From Polytrichum commune (Eukaryota > Streptophyta > Polytrichopsida > Polytrichales > Polytrichaceae), in NCBI GenBank assembly GCA_950295325.1, contig OX485803.1, positions 64,989,554-65,053,553 on the forward strand: DNA of 64,000 bases, in the 5' to 3' direction. Both the position numbers and the translations under genes were made by a program. Under the pieces are notes generated by a model that made no database searches, had not been told where the DNA came from, and saw nothing but the letters and a program-made list of their open reading frames with translations. Below, in pieces: positions 13,355 to 26,267 of this stretch. How positions within the stretch are numbered: position 1 is the stretch's first letter; every line of letters begins with the position of its first letter.

Positions 13355-16300
13355 ATGGCCTCACCACATCGAACGCGAAAGAATTCCTTACGAATAGCTG
13401 TGATTAATTCACTCAAATCGGCGGAGCAAGAAGTCTTGCCACAATCTCGTCCTGTTCTTGAGAGGATGGCAAAGAGATCGAGAAAGTTTTGTAGGACAGT
13501 TGCCCTTGTTGACGGCGAAGAGATTGTAGAGTCTAGGAAAAAGCACAACTCACAAGATTCTCACATGGATGTGAATGAGGATGCCAATGATGCCACAAAT
13601 GATGAGGATAGCGATGGCAATACGGACGGTGTTTTGCAGCTATTAGAAAAGCGGAGTAGAATGTCGATTGCTAAGCAAGTGCAAATTACGATCCGAATCT
13701 ATAATAGGCTGCATCTCAGAGCCACTCAGGTAATGAAAATATATCTCTTTTTTATGTACACAGGGATGTGCTAATAGCCAATTACTCTTCATGTGTTTGT
13801 TCTTTGTGTTGGTTATGTTGACATCATTAATCTAGATTTTGTTTCCCCTTATAATGTGTAGTGATGTGAAGACCAAACCAATAGTTTGAGTAGTTCGGGA
13901 TTTATTTCCGTCTTGCAAGTGTTGAGGTTCCATTTTGCACTGAACCATGTTGTTTATCCACTATGTTCCACCCACTTATGTCATTGGGTTAGCCATTTAT
14001 TCAAAAAGTTGTGGGCATTGGAGACTTGACGAGTCTCGTAGAAAAAAAAATCAATATGTGATCTGGTTCCTGTGTTACAATTGTTAGAAAGCGTCTACCT
14101 CGTAAATTTAACAAAGGGATGAAGAGACTCTATATTTGCACCAGGATTGAAAAAATCCTGAAGTTATTCCTTTCTATATTGAAATATGGAATTTGAGATA
14201 GCTAGACTAAGTTATTCAAGTGACATATTTTATTTCATATAATCTATCCTCTTGAAATTGATGATGAAGAGTTGAACTGGACGATATTGAAGCTACAGGA
14301 GACTCTATCCCTCTCTGTTTCTTTTTGCTTGCCTCCTGCAACCTATGAATCTCACTACCTCCTACTTGTATAGAAGAACTTGATTGGTGTGTTATGACCA
14401 TCTGATCCACCAACATTTCCTGTGTGTACTTACAGACTGAGAAGACACGTGCAGAAAAATTAGCTAAAAGAACATCTGGTTCTGGAAAGAGAGCTTCACA
14501 ACGACCTGATTTGAAGGCCCTGACAATGGTGAGGAGCATGATATACCTTTAGCTCAAGAATTATGTTTGGAAATGAACAAAAAGAGAGAAATATGAGATG
14601 GAGGGTTTCTTTATTTGACATAGAAAATTTTGTGGTTCATGATGCCAACGACATTCTTCCTCCCATCAGATGAAACCTTTACCAAAAGCTGAAATTTTCC
14701 AGTCTTGTGCTTGTATGCATTCCTAGTGCCACCTTGTTCAATTTCCATGGAAAGAAAAGACTCCACTATTAGACAAAATTTAAAGCAAGGAACAAGAACT
14801 AGTCAAGGACATCATAATAAGTCCTTAATTAACTAAACATGTTTACTTTCTCAATAGAATTTTTTCCTTCTCCTTGAATCCTATGGCAACAACACTTGTA
14901 TAATAAGCAAGGGTCAGTGGCAAAATAAGGCTCTGACAATTTATAATAAGTTCATGATAAAGCATAAAAATATTGTATACAGAGTTTAAAATGTAAAAAT
15001 AAGATATGATAAGATATAAGAAGGCATACGAAGGTATAATAAGGACGCTTCTTATTCAATAAGGTTTTTGAAAAGTCTTGTTATATATCCTAAGACCCAT
15101 GCATAATGAATTTCCTTATACTTCACTCAATTGCCATTGCGTGTGGGCAATACAGAGATCAACCATATTTGATAAGTTACCTTGGATTCATTATCTTGAG
15201 TTCGTTGCATCAAAGACCATATTCATTGAGGGAATTAGAATTATGAAAGAAAAATAATCATAAAGAACGAAAATGCATATAGCCACTTTGGGCGTTGCAT
15301 ATTTCAAATCTAGATTGAGAGTTTGAGAGATGCCAACAACTTGCACTTTCTATTTCGGCCCTTAGCGATTATGATTTTCGAAGGAGTTGACATGTAGATT
15401 TGGTTGTATATTGTTATGCTAATAAGAAATTTTGTTTTTTTTTCAATTATGATCATGGTAGATATGTCGTTTGTGACGAATCTCTATTCCAATCTTTAAT
15501 GTTTTGGTTGGTTGTGTATAGATGGCTGATCTCAAAGCATTTCTCTATCCTGAGAAGGTCATTGGTGGCATTCCAGGTGCAACAACAACACTTGACTTCT
15601 TCTTTTTTAATTTTCTTATATGAAGGGAATTTGCTAAATGTTTGGTGCAATTCTTAACCCTCAAAGGAACGATGTGCTTTTTGACAAGTAAGATGAGAGG
15701 ATTAATTGAATCTAAAGTTCTTTCCACAAAAACAAGTATTATGTGAAGATTTAAATCACTAGAATAATGTTCATATGGTTGGAAGTTGCATTCGCATTTG
15801 TGATGTGGAGAAACCACATTGTATGATTTTTGAGGTTTATAATGTCTAATCAATTGACAAATAGTATTGAAAGAATCTGTATATGAGCTTGAATGTATAT
15901 TTGGCACACGAAGGTACAAGAAGCAAGAAAAAGTCAAATCATATGTGACAGTAATGAGCAAATATATCACATGTAGAAAAGAAACTAACACTAATGTGTC
16001 CATATATGTTTCCAATTTTTGAAATCTGATTATCCAAATTTGTGTATTGCTCCAGTTGAAAGAGTATAGTAGAAAGTATGTGTCATTTAAACTAGGATCA
16101 TCGTTGAATATAAACAAGTGGATGTAAGTTACAGAAAACGCATTGAAGATGCCCAATCTTGGGCAATTGAGGGTTAAAGCTGACCATGCTGCATGGGGTT
16201 TCTGGTTTTTCTGCAGGTCTGGATGTGGGCCATAAGTTTGTTTCAAGAGCAGAGATGGTATCCATAGGTCTTCACCATCATTGGTTGAAAGGCATCGATT

Positions 16301-19300
16301 ATCTTGACAATGTCACAGACATAGTAAGTGGTGGTTTTGATTTCAAGTTGCCAAGAGTCTCCTTAATTAATCATGTGGTTGATGTACTCAAGGCCTAGGC
16401 GAATACCCTCCCATGAGCATACTTATAATTCCCACTGATGGAAAACTACACTGATTATCCCAATTAGTGCATGTAACTATTCGGAGTTACACAGTGCAAT
16501 AACTACTCATGAGAATGTTATATTCTACCAAGCAAAGTCATTTATGTTCTAAAATGTTTCAACAACCTATCATAATTTCGTTAGTAAAAATTGAACTCCT
16601 AATTAAGATGTTATTGCAGTGCGTAACTCTGAATAGGAACACACACTAATTGGGATAATCAATGTATTTGTCCCTAGTTTGTGTTTAATCCATCATATTC
16701 GGCACCATTAAATTAATGTAAATATCTTTGAAGGTAAATGTAGAATCCTACCCCGTTTTCACCCTTTTCTCCTGATCTTTTTTGTGCTACTCGAGAATAA
16801 TCACGCGGGTGTGCAAAGATTCTCACATCTCATGATATCCATTGAGTATCAATATGTGATTGGTTTCACAATTTTGATATTGGGTGGGAAGGCTCTTTGA
16901 CATTATTCTTGATATTTTGGATTGACACCACACATTCACCTATACCGGTCTGACCATGGTTTCAACTCCATTTTTTCTTAGATAGAATGGGAACTCCCAA
17001 TTCCGAATGAATCATTCAACCTTGATGTGATTAGCCTCCTCATAAGTCTTCACTTCTACAAACACAAGCATTTACAAGAACCTATTTCCCCCTTTCTTGG
17101 ACATATTTACTTTAGTTTTTTTCCGACAGTTAACTTTCCTTATTTGTTGTAAAGAGGTTCTTGTTCATGGCATGCCATGCATTGGCATTTTGATTCATTT
17201 AATTTAATACTATGGAGAGGTTTTCTTTTTCTTTTTCTTTTTCTAAGCTTCTTATTTTGGTAGAGGATGGACCAAATAAAAAAGGAGTGGCCTCTTGCAA
17301 AGTTACCTGTCGCCGTGGCCATTGTCATGTCCGGAGGCTATGAAGATGATGTGGACAAACTAGAGGAAATGATCTACACCGGGCAAGGAGGGAATAATAT
17401 GAAGGGCAATCAAAGGCAATATCGAGACCAACGAATGGAGAAGAGCAATTTGGCCCTCAAAGTAAGTGATTTGTATGTTTAATATAACTAAGTATAGATT
17501 GTGAGGATTATTGTTTGCTAGCCCCCACCTAGGAAAAGAGTTGGAGCCACTTGTTGAACCTTTTTTAAACCCCCTATGTACAAAAGTTTCACGAGAAAAA
17601 AGAGAGGTTGTACATGCAAATCATAGACTATGTAATGGTCTCATGTACGCATACCCAAATTTGGAATTTATAGAGTAAATTGTCTTGATTGTATACAAAA
17701 CATAAGCAAATGGAAAAAAACCCTAACATATCTTGGATATATCCTCATGAACCACTTTATATTGACAAAGTCATGAAAGCATGACGCAGGGGTTTGACAC
17801 GTATTGCCTTATGAAGTAGCACAAATGAACTTTTGGGGTAAAATATATATTTGGTTGAAATACACTATTCTTGTGAGAAACCTTGAGGGGGCCTTAGGGT
17901 ATACATATCACTCCCCCAAAATTCATAATACCCTATGTATTTTTGCATAACTAGGTGGAACAATACCCCTCCTAGATGTATACATTGTCACCCAAATTTA
18001 AATCACTTACTCTCTTGTACTCCCATGTGAAACTGTACGAGCTACATTGAGTGCCCCCCTCGTCCCTTCCTTGAGGATGTTTATCACTTGTAAAAACACA
18101 ATAGGCTCACCATCCAGACGGGAAGTGCAAAATTATGATTCTAGCCACGAGTAGGTGCATATATTTTGGACTAGTACATATATTTAAGACTATGTGGCTC
18201 TACATTGACATATATAGTGTTTTATTTCTTGCAATTATTATTTATATGTAGTGATAGTACTTTGAGAGTGATGCATGAAAATTGTTGTTGATCCTAATGA
18301 AGAGTGCAACACCCCCCTCTTTAGCAACAAAGTCAATTGAATCCTTTGCCCAAATAAAATCTTGACCTAGCATATACTAGTATATATTTGGGAGATGTTG
18401 ATCTAAGGAGAGCATGCACTACACTAACCGAGAATGCTATGATAATGTTCCTCATGGATGTTATGTTACAATTTTCCCGCTTGTAATATGCATCTGTATA
18501 AGGACATGCATGTGTGCTTACACAAAATGAAGTGTTTCGTGATTTTGATGTTACAGAATAGTATGGAGTGTTCTACGCCTGTTCGTGTTATTCGCGGCCA
18601 TGTGGACCAGCAGAATAAATATGGTGGCAAGTTTTATACATATGATGGGTTGTACAATGTAAGTTGTCAACTTTATTCCCTTTTTTGTTGTTGTTGGAAA
18701 ATTTGACTTCTTTCAAGAGATTTGTACAAGTCTTCCGTGTTGTCGAGTTTTATGGATAAGCATCGATGCTAATAAATGTGCATGTACTAAGCTTCAACCA
18801 TCAGTCCTATTTATGTCTCAATCATTCATTGTCATAAAGACCGGGACCAAGTCTAGACACCACCTCTTTGAGTTGGGCCCCCACCAACATTACCCAAGGT
18901 GACAATGCAGTTAGGGCCGGTTCACACTATGCCCAAGTTGAGAGGAGAAGCGTCACTTTTCTAGACCAAACTATGTCGAGAGGAGAAGCCTTTGGGTTGA
19001 AAAAGTATATTAAAATAATCCACAGCTAAAAATGTTCGGCCTCTCGACGGAAGTTTGGGTCGAGCATTTTGCTCGACCCAAACTTGGCTCGAGAGGCCGA
19101 ACTCTTGGCGCCATAACTTCCTAAAAGTGATGCCACCTAGGCTCTTTTGGAGGCGATGTCCTTTGGACTTCGGCCTCTAGTGTGAAGGCCGAGAGGACGA
19201 ACTTTGGACATTTCTGCATTTTCATTGGTCCAACCGCTTCTCCTCTCGAAGTTTGGCCATAGTGTGAACCGGCCCTTAGTTATATCTTGGGCTATATTTA

Positions 19301-22300
19301 TGTTTTCAAGACGATTCGACCTTGTAACTAGCATGAGTGGGGCATAATTAGTGTACAGGGACCCACTTGAGGTAAATTCATCACAAATCTATGAGGATTA
19401 TGTTTTCACTAGACCCCCTTTATCTTGGTCATATTGGTGGGGCCCTCTAAATAAAGATGATAACCACATGCGCATCCAAGTGGAGAGAGCTTCCATTAAC
19501 TTCCTTGTGCTTTTCTATCCATGCAAAGAGCATTTCATCTATACTCTTTGGTTTCAGTCCATGAACAAAGCATGTATGCTTCATAAACTATTGAGTTGAT
19601 GGATGTATTATTGCCACTGTAACTTGTCATCCACTCTCTTTTCGTTGGTTATGTAGTTCATAGTTGCTAAGATGAAGATCCTCTCATGCTTTGCACAAAC
19701 ATTTTTACTCATTCAATAGATATATTAACATTCCAAGGCGGAATTTGCGTGGTTTTCAGGTGACTGGTTTTTGGACAGAGAGAGGTCATTCTGGGTTCAT
19801 AGTGTGCAAGTACAAACTCCAACGTTTAGCTGGGCAACCAAAGCTCACAATATCTAACAAGGTATGCCACTTATGATGTCCAATTGTGAGTACCATAGCA
19901 ACCATTTTGATCATGACTTAAGGTATGGGACCTTTTGTGGGTGCTTTGGACTTCATAGACCAAATTTAACCATTGGTTCAAATTTTGACCAGTGGTCTCA
20001 TCCAATTAGCAATTGCAAATCACGCAAATTGTAATTTCAAGTTTCATAAATAGGGTTGAGATGCAAAACCTACATGAGGTTAAAGTGAAGACTCTTCTCT
20101 TTATCTTTGAATAATCACATGGGCCCTTCCAATTTTTTTGAGGATTGAATGATTTATACATGATTCATTTATAAGCAAATTATATATAAATATATAAATA
20201 TATATATGAATTTTAAATTGGGATCAATATGTCAAATACTATTGGCTATGATTTGGATACATTGCTACACTAAATATCTGCGCTAGTGTGGCTTAAAATC
20301 TATGTGAGTTGTTAATTGGAGTGGCCTTCAGGGATGTACTTTGTCAACAAAGGTGTCACCTAGTGATTGCAAGATCTTTTATGTGAGCTAATGACGGCTA
20401 GTGTGGGCCACACTAATTCAAATGTATAGAGTAATAATATAATTAGTATATGTAGTTTTGGTAGTTAGTTCATAACCATGAAGTAAGTTTGATTTTTGTA
20501 AAGTACATTGATTATCCTAATTAGTGCGTGTTACTATTTAGAGTTATGTAATGCTATAACTATTTAATGAGAATGTAATATTTTACCAAGCAAAGTCCGA
20601 ACAACCTATTGAACTTACGTTAGTAAAAATTGAATTCTTGAGTAAGACTTAATTGCACTGTGTAATTCTGAATAGTAACACACGTTAAAATAACATAATC
20701 AATGTAGTTTGTAGGGATTGGTCTCGCTAGTAGTAATTTCAAGTTTGAGAGAGTGAACTCCAATAGTGAATTTTCATATAATGTGATGCATATAAAAAGT
20801 AATTCCAATAAAGTTGTCTCTTATAATGATTATACAAGATTCTTATCTTTGGCAGGTAAAATTTGTCGGAGGGGGGGTGCTAGAAATTGACTCGGATATA
20901 CCGTAAGTATTTTGGTTGCCCACTATCAATCCTTTCTATTTGGAGAGCAAGACTTGCAGATGTTGGGTTTTAAATTTTAGTTGTTATTACCACCAACTTT
21001 GATATAGGTAAGGGGGTCGAATGTCTCCAGGTTGATATGTCAAGATATTTCAAATGGCGTGGAACGGATTCCTGTGTCTGCATCGAATACTATTGATAAA
21101 CCTCCACAACCTCCTACAGGTATGTTTCAACTAGTAGCCTTCATTAATAAATAATTTTTTTACTTTGTTAATTCTTGTGAAGGAAATGGAACAATAGCTT
21201 GTTTGGTTGGATTCATTTCCACCTTGCGAGTAGTGTTGATTTCATTTCGCATCAAACCATACTATGTCAAGAATGCTTGAGATGGTCATTCAACTACATA
21301 GACTGATCATCCAAAAGAGTGGCCAGTATCAAGGGACTCCATAAAATAGTGGATGATAAATACTTGGACATCCCATCATCCTGGTTATAACTTATGGCTG
21401 TTGCAAAGTTTCCACCTCCTAATAGATATACTAGTATAGTGAGCGAAGACATCCCCAAATCATGCTAAGTGTTCACAGGCTTTGGACTTATCTCTATTGT
21501 AGTAACTATTCGCTTAAAGCCTAATGTGGAGATCCACTGGTTGACAACAGATTACACATACATTACCGAAACCATTGTGTCAAAGGATGTCCCCATACCT
21601 TCTCAAGGAAAGGGATGCAGCTGTGTGGGCTCGTGTACAGATCATGAAAAGTGTGCTTGTGCCAAGAAGAATGGATCAAAGTTTCCTTATGTCTGCAATC
21701 GGGGGGTGAGGTAGGTGCATTTATTTCTACTTGTTCTAGCTACCAGTTGGTGACAGGTTCCACATACATGAGTGTAGGAAACATCAAAATGTGTTGGTAA
21801 CGAGAACGATATTCTAAGTAGCTGGGCCTGATTGTTACATCAGCCAGCCTAAGGGAACCCCTGGTTATGGTCTCTAAACCGCTAGGGCTAAACTGCTAGG
21901 GCTAAACTGCTAGGGCATTGACTGTTAGCCCTGCAACTTAGTTTGCCCATTCTGAACGCATAGGAAGAAAGGGTAAAGGCATGCTCACTGGTGGTCCAGG
22001 GGAACTTGGCACCTGTCTCTTGAGTAATGGCTACACAAAGCTTAGGACATGGTGTGCAATATTAGCTAGGTCATGCAGGGGCCACGTATCAGGCAGGCCA
22101 TGGCATGAAGTTGTGCTGGGGGGGTTTTGGCAGATCATGGCACTTCACCCAGCTCATGTAAGGAAGGGAGAGAGGAAATTATTGTATATGAGCGTACCTC
22201 TCAATCATCCAACATGGATTGACATTGGAGTTAACTCGAAAGACACCAAAGTAGTCTAGCTCAAGACATTTGAGACGAATCGGCAACAAACCTCTCTGCT

Positions 22301-25300
22301 GGATGGGTGAGAGGTATACTTGAATACGGTGATTCCGGAATGTATGGTTCATAAGGAAGGGTCTAAATGTTGGGAAAATGCTCATTTACGTAACTTCATT
22401 CATCAATGTGTCTCGGCCACAGACATACTTGGAAGCTTGCTGGATATTGAGATCAGTGTGTTCATGTGGCATCCGCGAGCCTCTACAATTCTGTGGAAAC
22501 AATTTAGCTAAACTTATGAGAACATCACTCTGGAAGTGGTGCTTTTAGGCGCGCTTACCTCAAAGGGTGGTCTATAATTTAAATATCAACTTAAATTTGT
22601 ACCTAGCGTTATTTACCCCCAGACTCCGTATGATATTCTCGTGAGATGCAACCCCTGATTAGGCTTTTGAGATTTAATTTCTTGGTGCTCCATTAATATG
22701 TCAAATTTTGTAACTTATTTTTCCTGAGGTTCAATTGATGGGCAGGCTGGTGAAACCCATGGATGTTGTGTACGAATGTGGTCCACAATGTGGATGCGGC
22801 CCTGAATGCATCAATCGTGCATCCCAACAAGGCCTGCAATATAAGCTTGAGGTTTGACAGTTACCTTTTCAATAGGAATCATTCTCTTTGTCATTTTGGT
22901 ATCTTACTCTATTGAAAGTTTTCACATCTACCGAGGTTGTGTGGCTAAGTTCACCATGTGATGAAACAACTCTTGTATCATAAATTATACATTTACCAAG
23001 GAAAATTAAAGATGAAGATAATTATGGTGTTTGTCAAGATAATTAATACTAGCATAAAACATTGCGGTCTCTTTGCCCGCATGCTACCGCATTCATTACC
23101 ACCAAGTTCAAATTTGCAATCTTAAGCAAAATATAGAACAAAAGTTCATAGGGGGGGAGAATTTTTATTTTTTATTTTTTCTTGAAGCATAACCGATAGT
23201 CTACCTCAATAACTTGGTTTGCTTTGGAAGACTTAGGTCATGTAAATCCATTCATGTGGCCCTTTCTAATTATAATAAATTAAGGGTTGTAAGATTTTGA
23301 AGTGTCATGATCTCCCAATTTTGTGTCAAAGCCCACCTCAAAATCTGTAAGACCATGAAACATTCTCCATTGCATACCATGTAGGAATCCATGTAGTTGT
23401 TTCATACAACTTCTTTGGTGCCTTAAACCTCCAAGTTCTAGAGTATAAAGTGAAGTGGACAATCTTGCATTGTTCCACCAATGAGAGATTTTAGTTCTCA
23501 ATGGTCACATACCCTCAAGGTCCAGTGTAAAGTGCCCCTCAGGACCTTAGTTGGTGCCTGTAAATTGCCCCCATTACTTGGATGGACTCCCCCTCAACAA
23601 CCACACCTAGGCAACTTGATCGCCCATTCTTTCTTCCCTACTAGGCTCAATATCCACAACTTTCAAGATGACTGATTGATCTAATAACCCCCACAATGAT
23701 GGGTGGACCATAACAACTAACACTAGGACACTTCATGAGATAATAAAACCCACAACACTTGAAAATGAATCCCAACCACTTAAGCTATTGGCTTGGAAGA
23801 GAGGGAATTATCTTGCTTTGGGGTTAAATCAGGGGGTCAAGTTTTTATGTTGGATGAATGATAGATACGCTCGTATACAATAATCTCCTCTTTCCACTGG
23901 CTTGATGCTTTTGTATCAAGAACAGTCACGCATATTATAAACTACTTCAAAATTTTGTGCTCATTGTGTCACTTTTGATTCCCAATGATTGAGAGAGCTT
24001 GAGATTAATGCAGGTATTCAAAACAGATGCGAAGGGATGGGCTTGTAGGTCGTGGGATTATATTCCAGCCGGAGCTTTCATTTGTGAATATATTGGCACA
24101 CTAAAGCGGAACGACCAAAGACTCGAACATTTGTTGGACAATAGCTACATCTTTGAGCTCGACTTGTTGGAAACTATGAAGGGTTTGGGAGGACGCGAGG
24201 TACGTTTGTTTTGGTTGAATCCTAGAAATGCACTTCATACACCAATTTTATTTGTCTTGCTCATACTAATTGCCGCCCGTGTAGTGTCACCAACACTAAA
24301 GTAAACCCAACATTATTTGTCATGTCTTGTAAATTATTTTTAGGTATTATAAGTCTACGATGTTGCAAGTATTGTCAATTACTGAGTTATCTTTCATTTA
24401 AATTTCAATCATCCATGCCAACACGTCATCACAAAATTGTTAAGATGCAGACTTTACCAAACTTTGTTTCAATAAGTGGCATGGATTTTACCCAAGTTTC
24501 AATCATCCATAACAATATTTTAGAACTTATTCATAAGAATTATGAGTTGAAAAGTTACCACATTGACATAAAATACCATCTAACAATAAATACAATATTT
24601 ATTGTAATGTTGGGATGATATTACCTTTTTATTTATTAATATCACTCGGGTATGTATAGTGAATATTTATAAAAAATTGATAACAATGTGGTACAAGTAT
24701 TTGAAGATATTTTTGGTTCTTCATACCTTTCATGTATATATATCATGCAATTCAATCAGTTTAAAGTGCTAATAACTCAAGGGATAATCCATTATATTTA
24801 ACTCGTTTGTGCAGAAACGATTAGGCGATGTCGCGACTAAGTTAAATAGATACGAACTAAGGCGAGATGTTCCAAAATATGTTATTGATGCTCAAGATTT
24901 TGGAAATGTTTCAAGGTTTCTCAATCATAGTTGCGATCCAAATGTATTTGTACAATGTGTGCTCAGTGGTCATGACAATTTCAATTTGCCTCGGATTGTC
25001 ATGTTTGCTGCTGATCATATACATCCTTTAGAGGTACGTTTGCTTGCAACATCTCATATCTCTTCACATTGTGACTCTTTCCCATTTTATATTAGATATT
25101 ATTTGATGCTCAATCAAAATATGGCTTATGATTTTTGCAAACTTTATGTTGTGAACTATGTTTGCACAAGTCTGTGTCATAAAGTGGTCCAAGAGTGTTC
25201 AAATATCTAGACCTAAGGCTAGCTCGTGCTTGTGGTAGTTGGATATCTTATTTCTTGCCAGGTAGCTTAAGTTGATTCCTTGAAGCATGCATAGGGCTAC

Positions 25301-26267
25301 TTCACACATGAGTCAAGAGCCGTGACCATTAAATTGAGAGCCAAAAGAAGTGTTCAAAGGCCGTCCTATAACACTTCCAAAAACATGTATTGTGGTCACG
25401 GATCCTCAAGTGTGTTGTGAAATCATATGTGACTAGGCCCTTCACCAAATGCTACTTCAATGAATTTGTATTCATGTGGAGTCCTCAGACATGATAAAAT
25501 AGAAAAAAATCAATAATTGTGAGAATTCGGAGTGCCATGATCTCCTAGTTTTGTGTTAGGCCTATCCAAGAGGTGGTTTTTGAAAATAGTTCAAGTGATC
25601 ATGAAACATGATCCAATCACAGGCCCTCAGTCTCATGTGTGAAGTGGCCCGTAGACACTCATGTGATTGGACGGGATTCTACACACTTCATGTGATTGGT
25701 TTGACCTTACCAATTTTTGGAGATCTATAGTGACCGATTAAAATTTTGACGAGATCTATTGCATTCTTTTTCTCTTTTGGCAACTGAGGTTGGTTGAGAT
25801 GACTTGGTTCAATTGTGCAAATGTTTTCTCCTACCTTTCTAAATAACTTGATGTAGTTGTTGAGCATTGTGATTGGCTCTATCAATATAGTTATAGATAA
25901 AACGTGATCGGGACATGAAGTTTTTTTTGTCACCTCTATTATGATAATCTAGTCTTGAAATCACATATGACCTTATAAATACTAAGCTTAGCACATTGGG
26001 CGTGGTAATTGTGTAAGGTAGATTTGTAGCATTAGGTAGGCCACATCAAAGTTACATAGTGGAATTTGTGGGAGAAAATGATGTCATTGATGGAGGTCCG
26101 GGGTTTCATGGCGACTTGATTCAAGTTTTGAGCTTATGTGTTTTATTTTACAGGAATTGTGCTATGATTATGGCTATGCCTTGGATAGTGTGGTGCAAGC
26201 GGACGGGACTATCAAGAAAATGCCTTGTTATTGTGGAGCTGCAGAGTGTCGCAAACGGATGTTTTGA
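13355..26267 (+). CDS. SUVH4/KRYPTONITE-like histone H3K9 methyltransferase (gene B), 14 exons, tandem duplicate of gene A
   Basis: Exons read as 13355-13729, 14436-14528, 15522-15576, 16217-16323, 17264-17461, 18557-18658, 19760-19861, 20856-20902, 21031-21119, 21551-21710, 22746-22851, 24014-24199, 24815-25033 and 26154-26267. All joins are GT-AG and in phase, for 650 codons plus stop. Eight exons (93, 55, 107, 89, 160, 106, 186 and 114 bp) have exactly gene A's lengths. SRA (about 174-345) has GGYEDDVDK, YTGQGGN and TPVRVIRG. Pre-SET (about 385-478) keeps nine Cys. SET keeps GWACRSWD, NHSCDPN and YDYGY; post-SET is CYCGAAEC. No disabling change is visible, so it is probably active. It differs from A in lacking the polyQ and long K/E-rich N-terminus, in a divergent 47-bp exon 8, and in introns up to about 1.2 kb that carry MITEs. 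A short upstream exon like A's may exist but is not visible. Confidence 0.92.
16447..16666. mobile_element. MITE of family M2 in gene B intron 4
   Basis: About 54-bp inverted ends: 'gattatcccaattagtg' near 16453 and its inverse near 16645, followed inward by an inverted 'actattcggagttac' block. It is 220 bp with no coding capacity. Related copies lie at 20504-20706, about 50274-50505 and about 63676-63890. Confidence 0.75.
18914..19275. mobile_element. Harbinger/Tourist-like MITE (family H2) with a central palindrome, in gene B intron 6
   Basis: The TIR GGGCCGGTTCACACTATG occurs at both ends in inverted orientation and continues into a shared 'gagaggagaagcg' block. It is flanked by TTA on both sides (18911-18913 and 19276-19278), a 3-bp target duplication as in PIF/Harbinger. 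The centre (about 19042-19100) holds a second inverted repeat around 'tttgggtcgagca', so the single strand could form a long hairpin. Length 362 bp, no coding capacity. Confidence 0.88.
20504..20706. mobile_element. MITE of family M2 in gene B intron 7
   Basis: Inverted ends 'tacattgattatcctaatta' and their inverse at about 20687-20706, with the family's inverted 'gttactatttagagttat' block. It is about 203 bp and similar end to end to the copy at 16447-16666. Confidence 0.72.
21872..21918 (+). repeat. Short tandem repeat, unit about 14 bp, gene B intron 10
   Basis: Three successive copies of 'ctagggctaaactg' or close variants, inside an otherwise unremarkable stretch with no recognisable coding potential. 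Confidence 0.6.
23240..23540 (+). mobile_element. Degraded Harbinger-like MITE (family H1) in gene B intron 11
   Basis: Matches the interior and right end of the intact H1 copies in order: 'ccattcatgtgg', 'gtgtcatgatctccc', 'catgtaggaatccatgtag', 'ccaccaatgagag', 'ggtcaca'. The TIRs are eroded and no target duplication can be assigned. It is the oldest-looking copy in the window. Confidence 0.6.
24255..24490 (+). repeat. Dispersed repeat R3, copy in gene B intron 12
   Basis: Shares a collinear block of about 230 bp with 26510-26755, including 'gtagtgtcaccaacactaaa', 'caacattatttgtcat' and 'aaactttgtttc'. Probably a truncated copy of a non-coding element related to 52767-53105. Confidence 0.65.
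25294..25650 (+). mobile_element. Internally deleted Harbinger-like MITE (family H1) in gene B intron 13
   Basis: Starts with the inverted end GGGCTACTTCACACATGAG and ends with the matching 'gtgtgaagtggccc'. The left two thirds follow the intact copies, then about 150 bp is missing between 'gaaacatgatcca' and 'ggccctcagtctcatgtg'. Flanks are ATA and GTA, an imperfect target duplication. Confidence 0.75.

Noticed and set aside
15545-16246. 233-codon minus-strand frame
   Set aside because: Lies antisense across gene B exon 3, its intron and exon 4; composition is random and no domain is visible.
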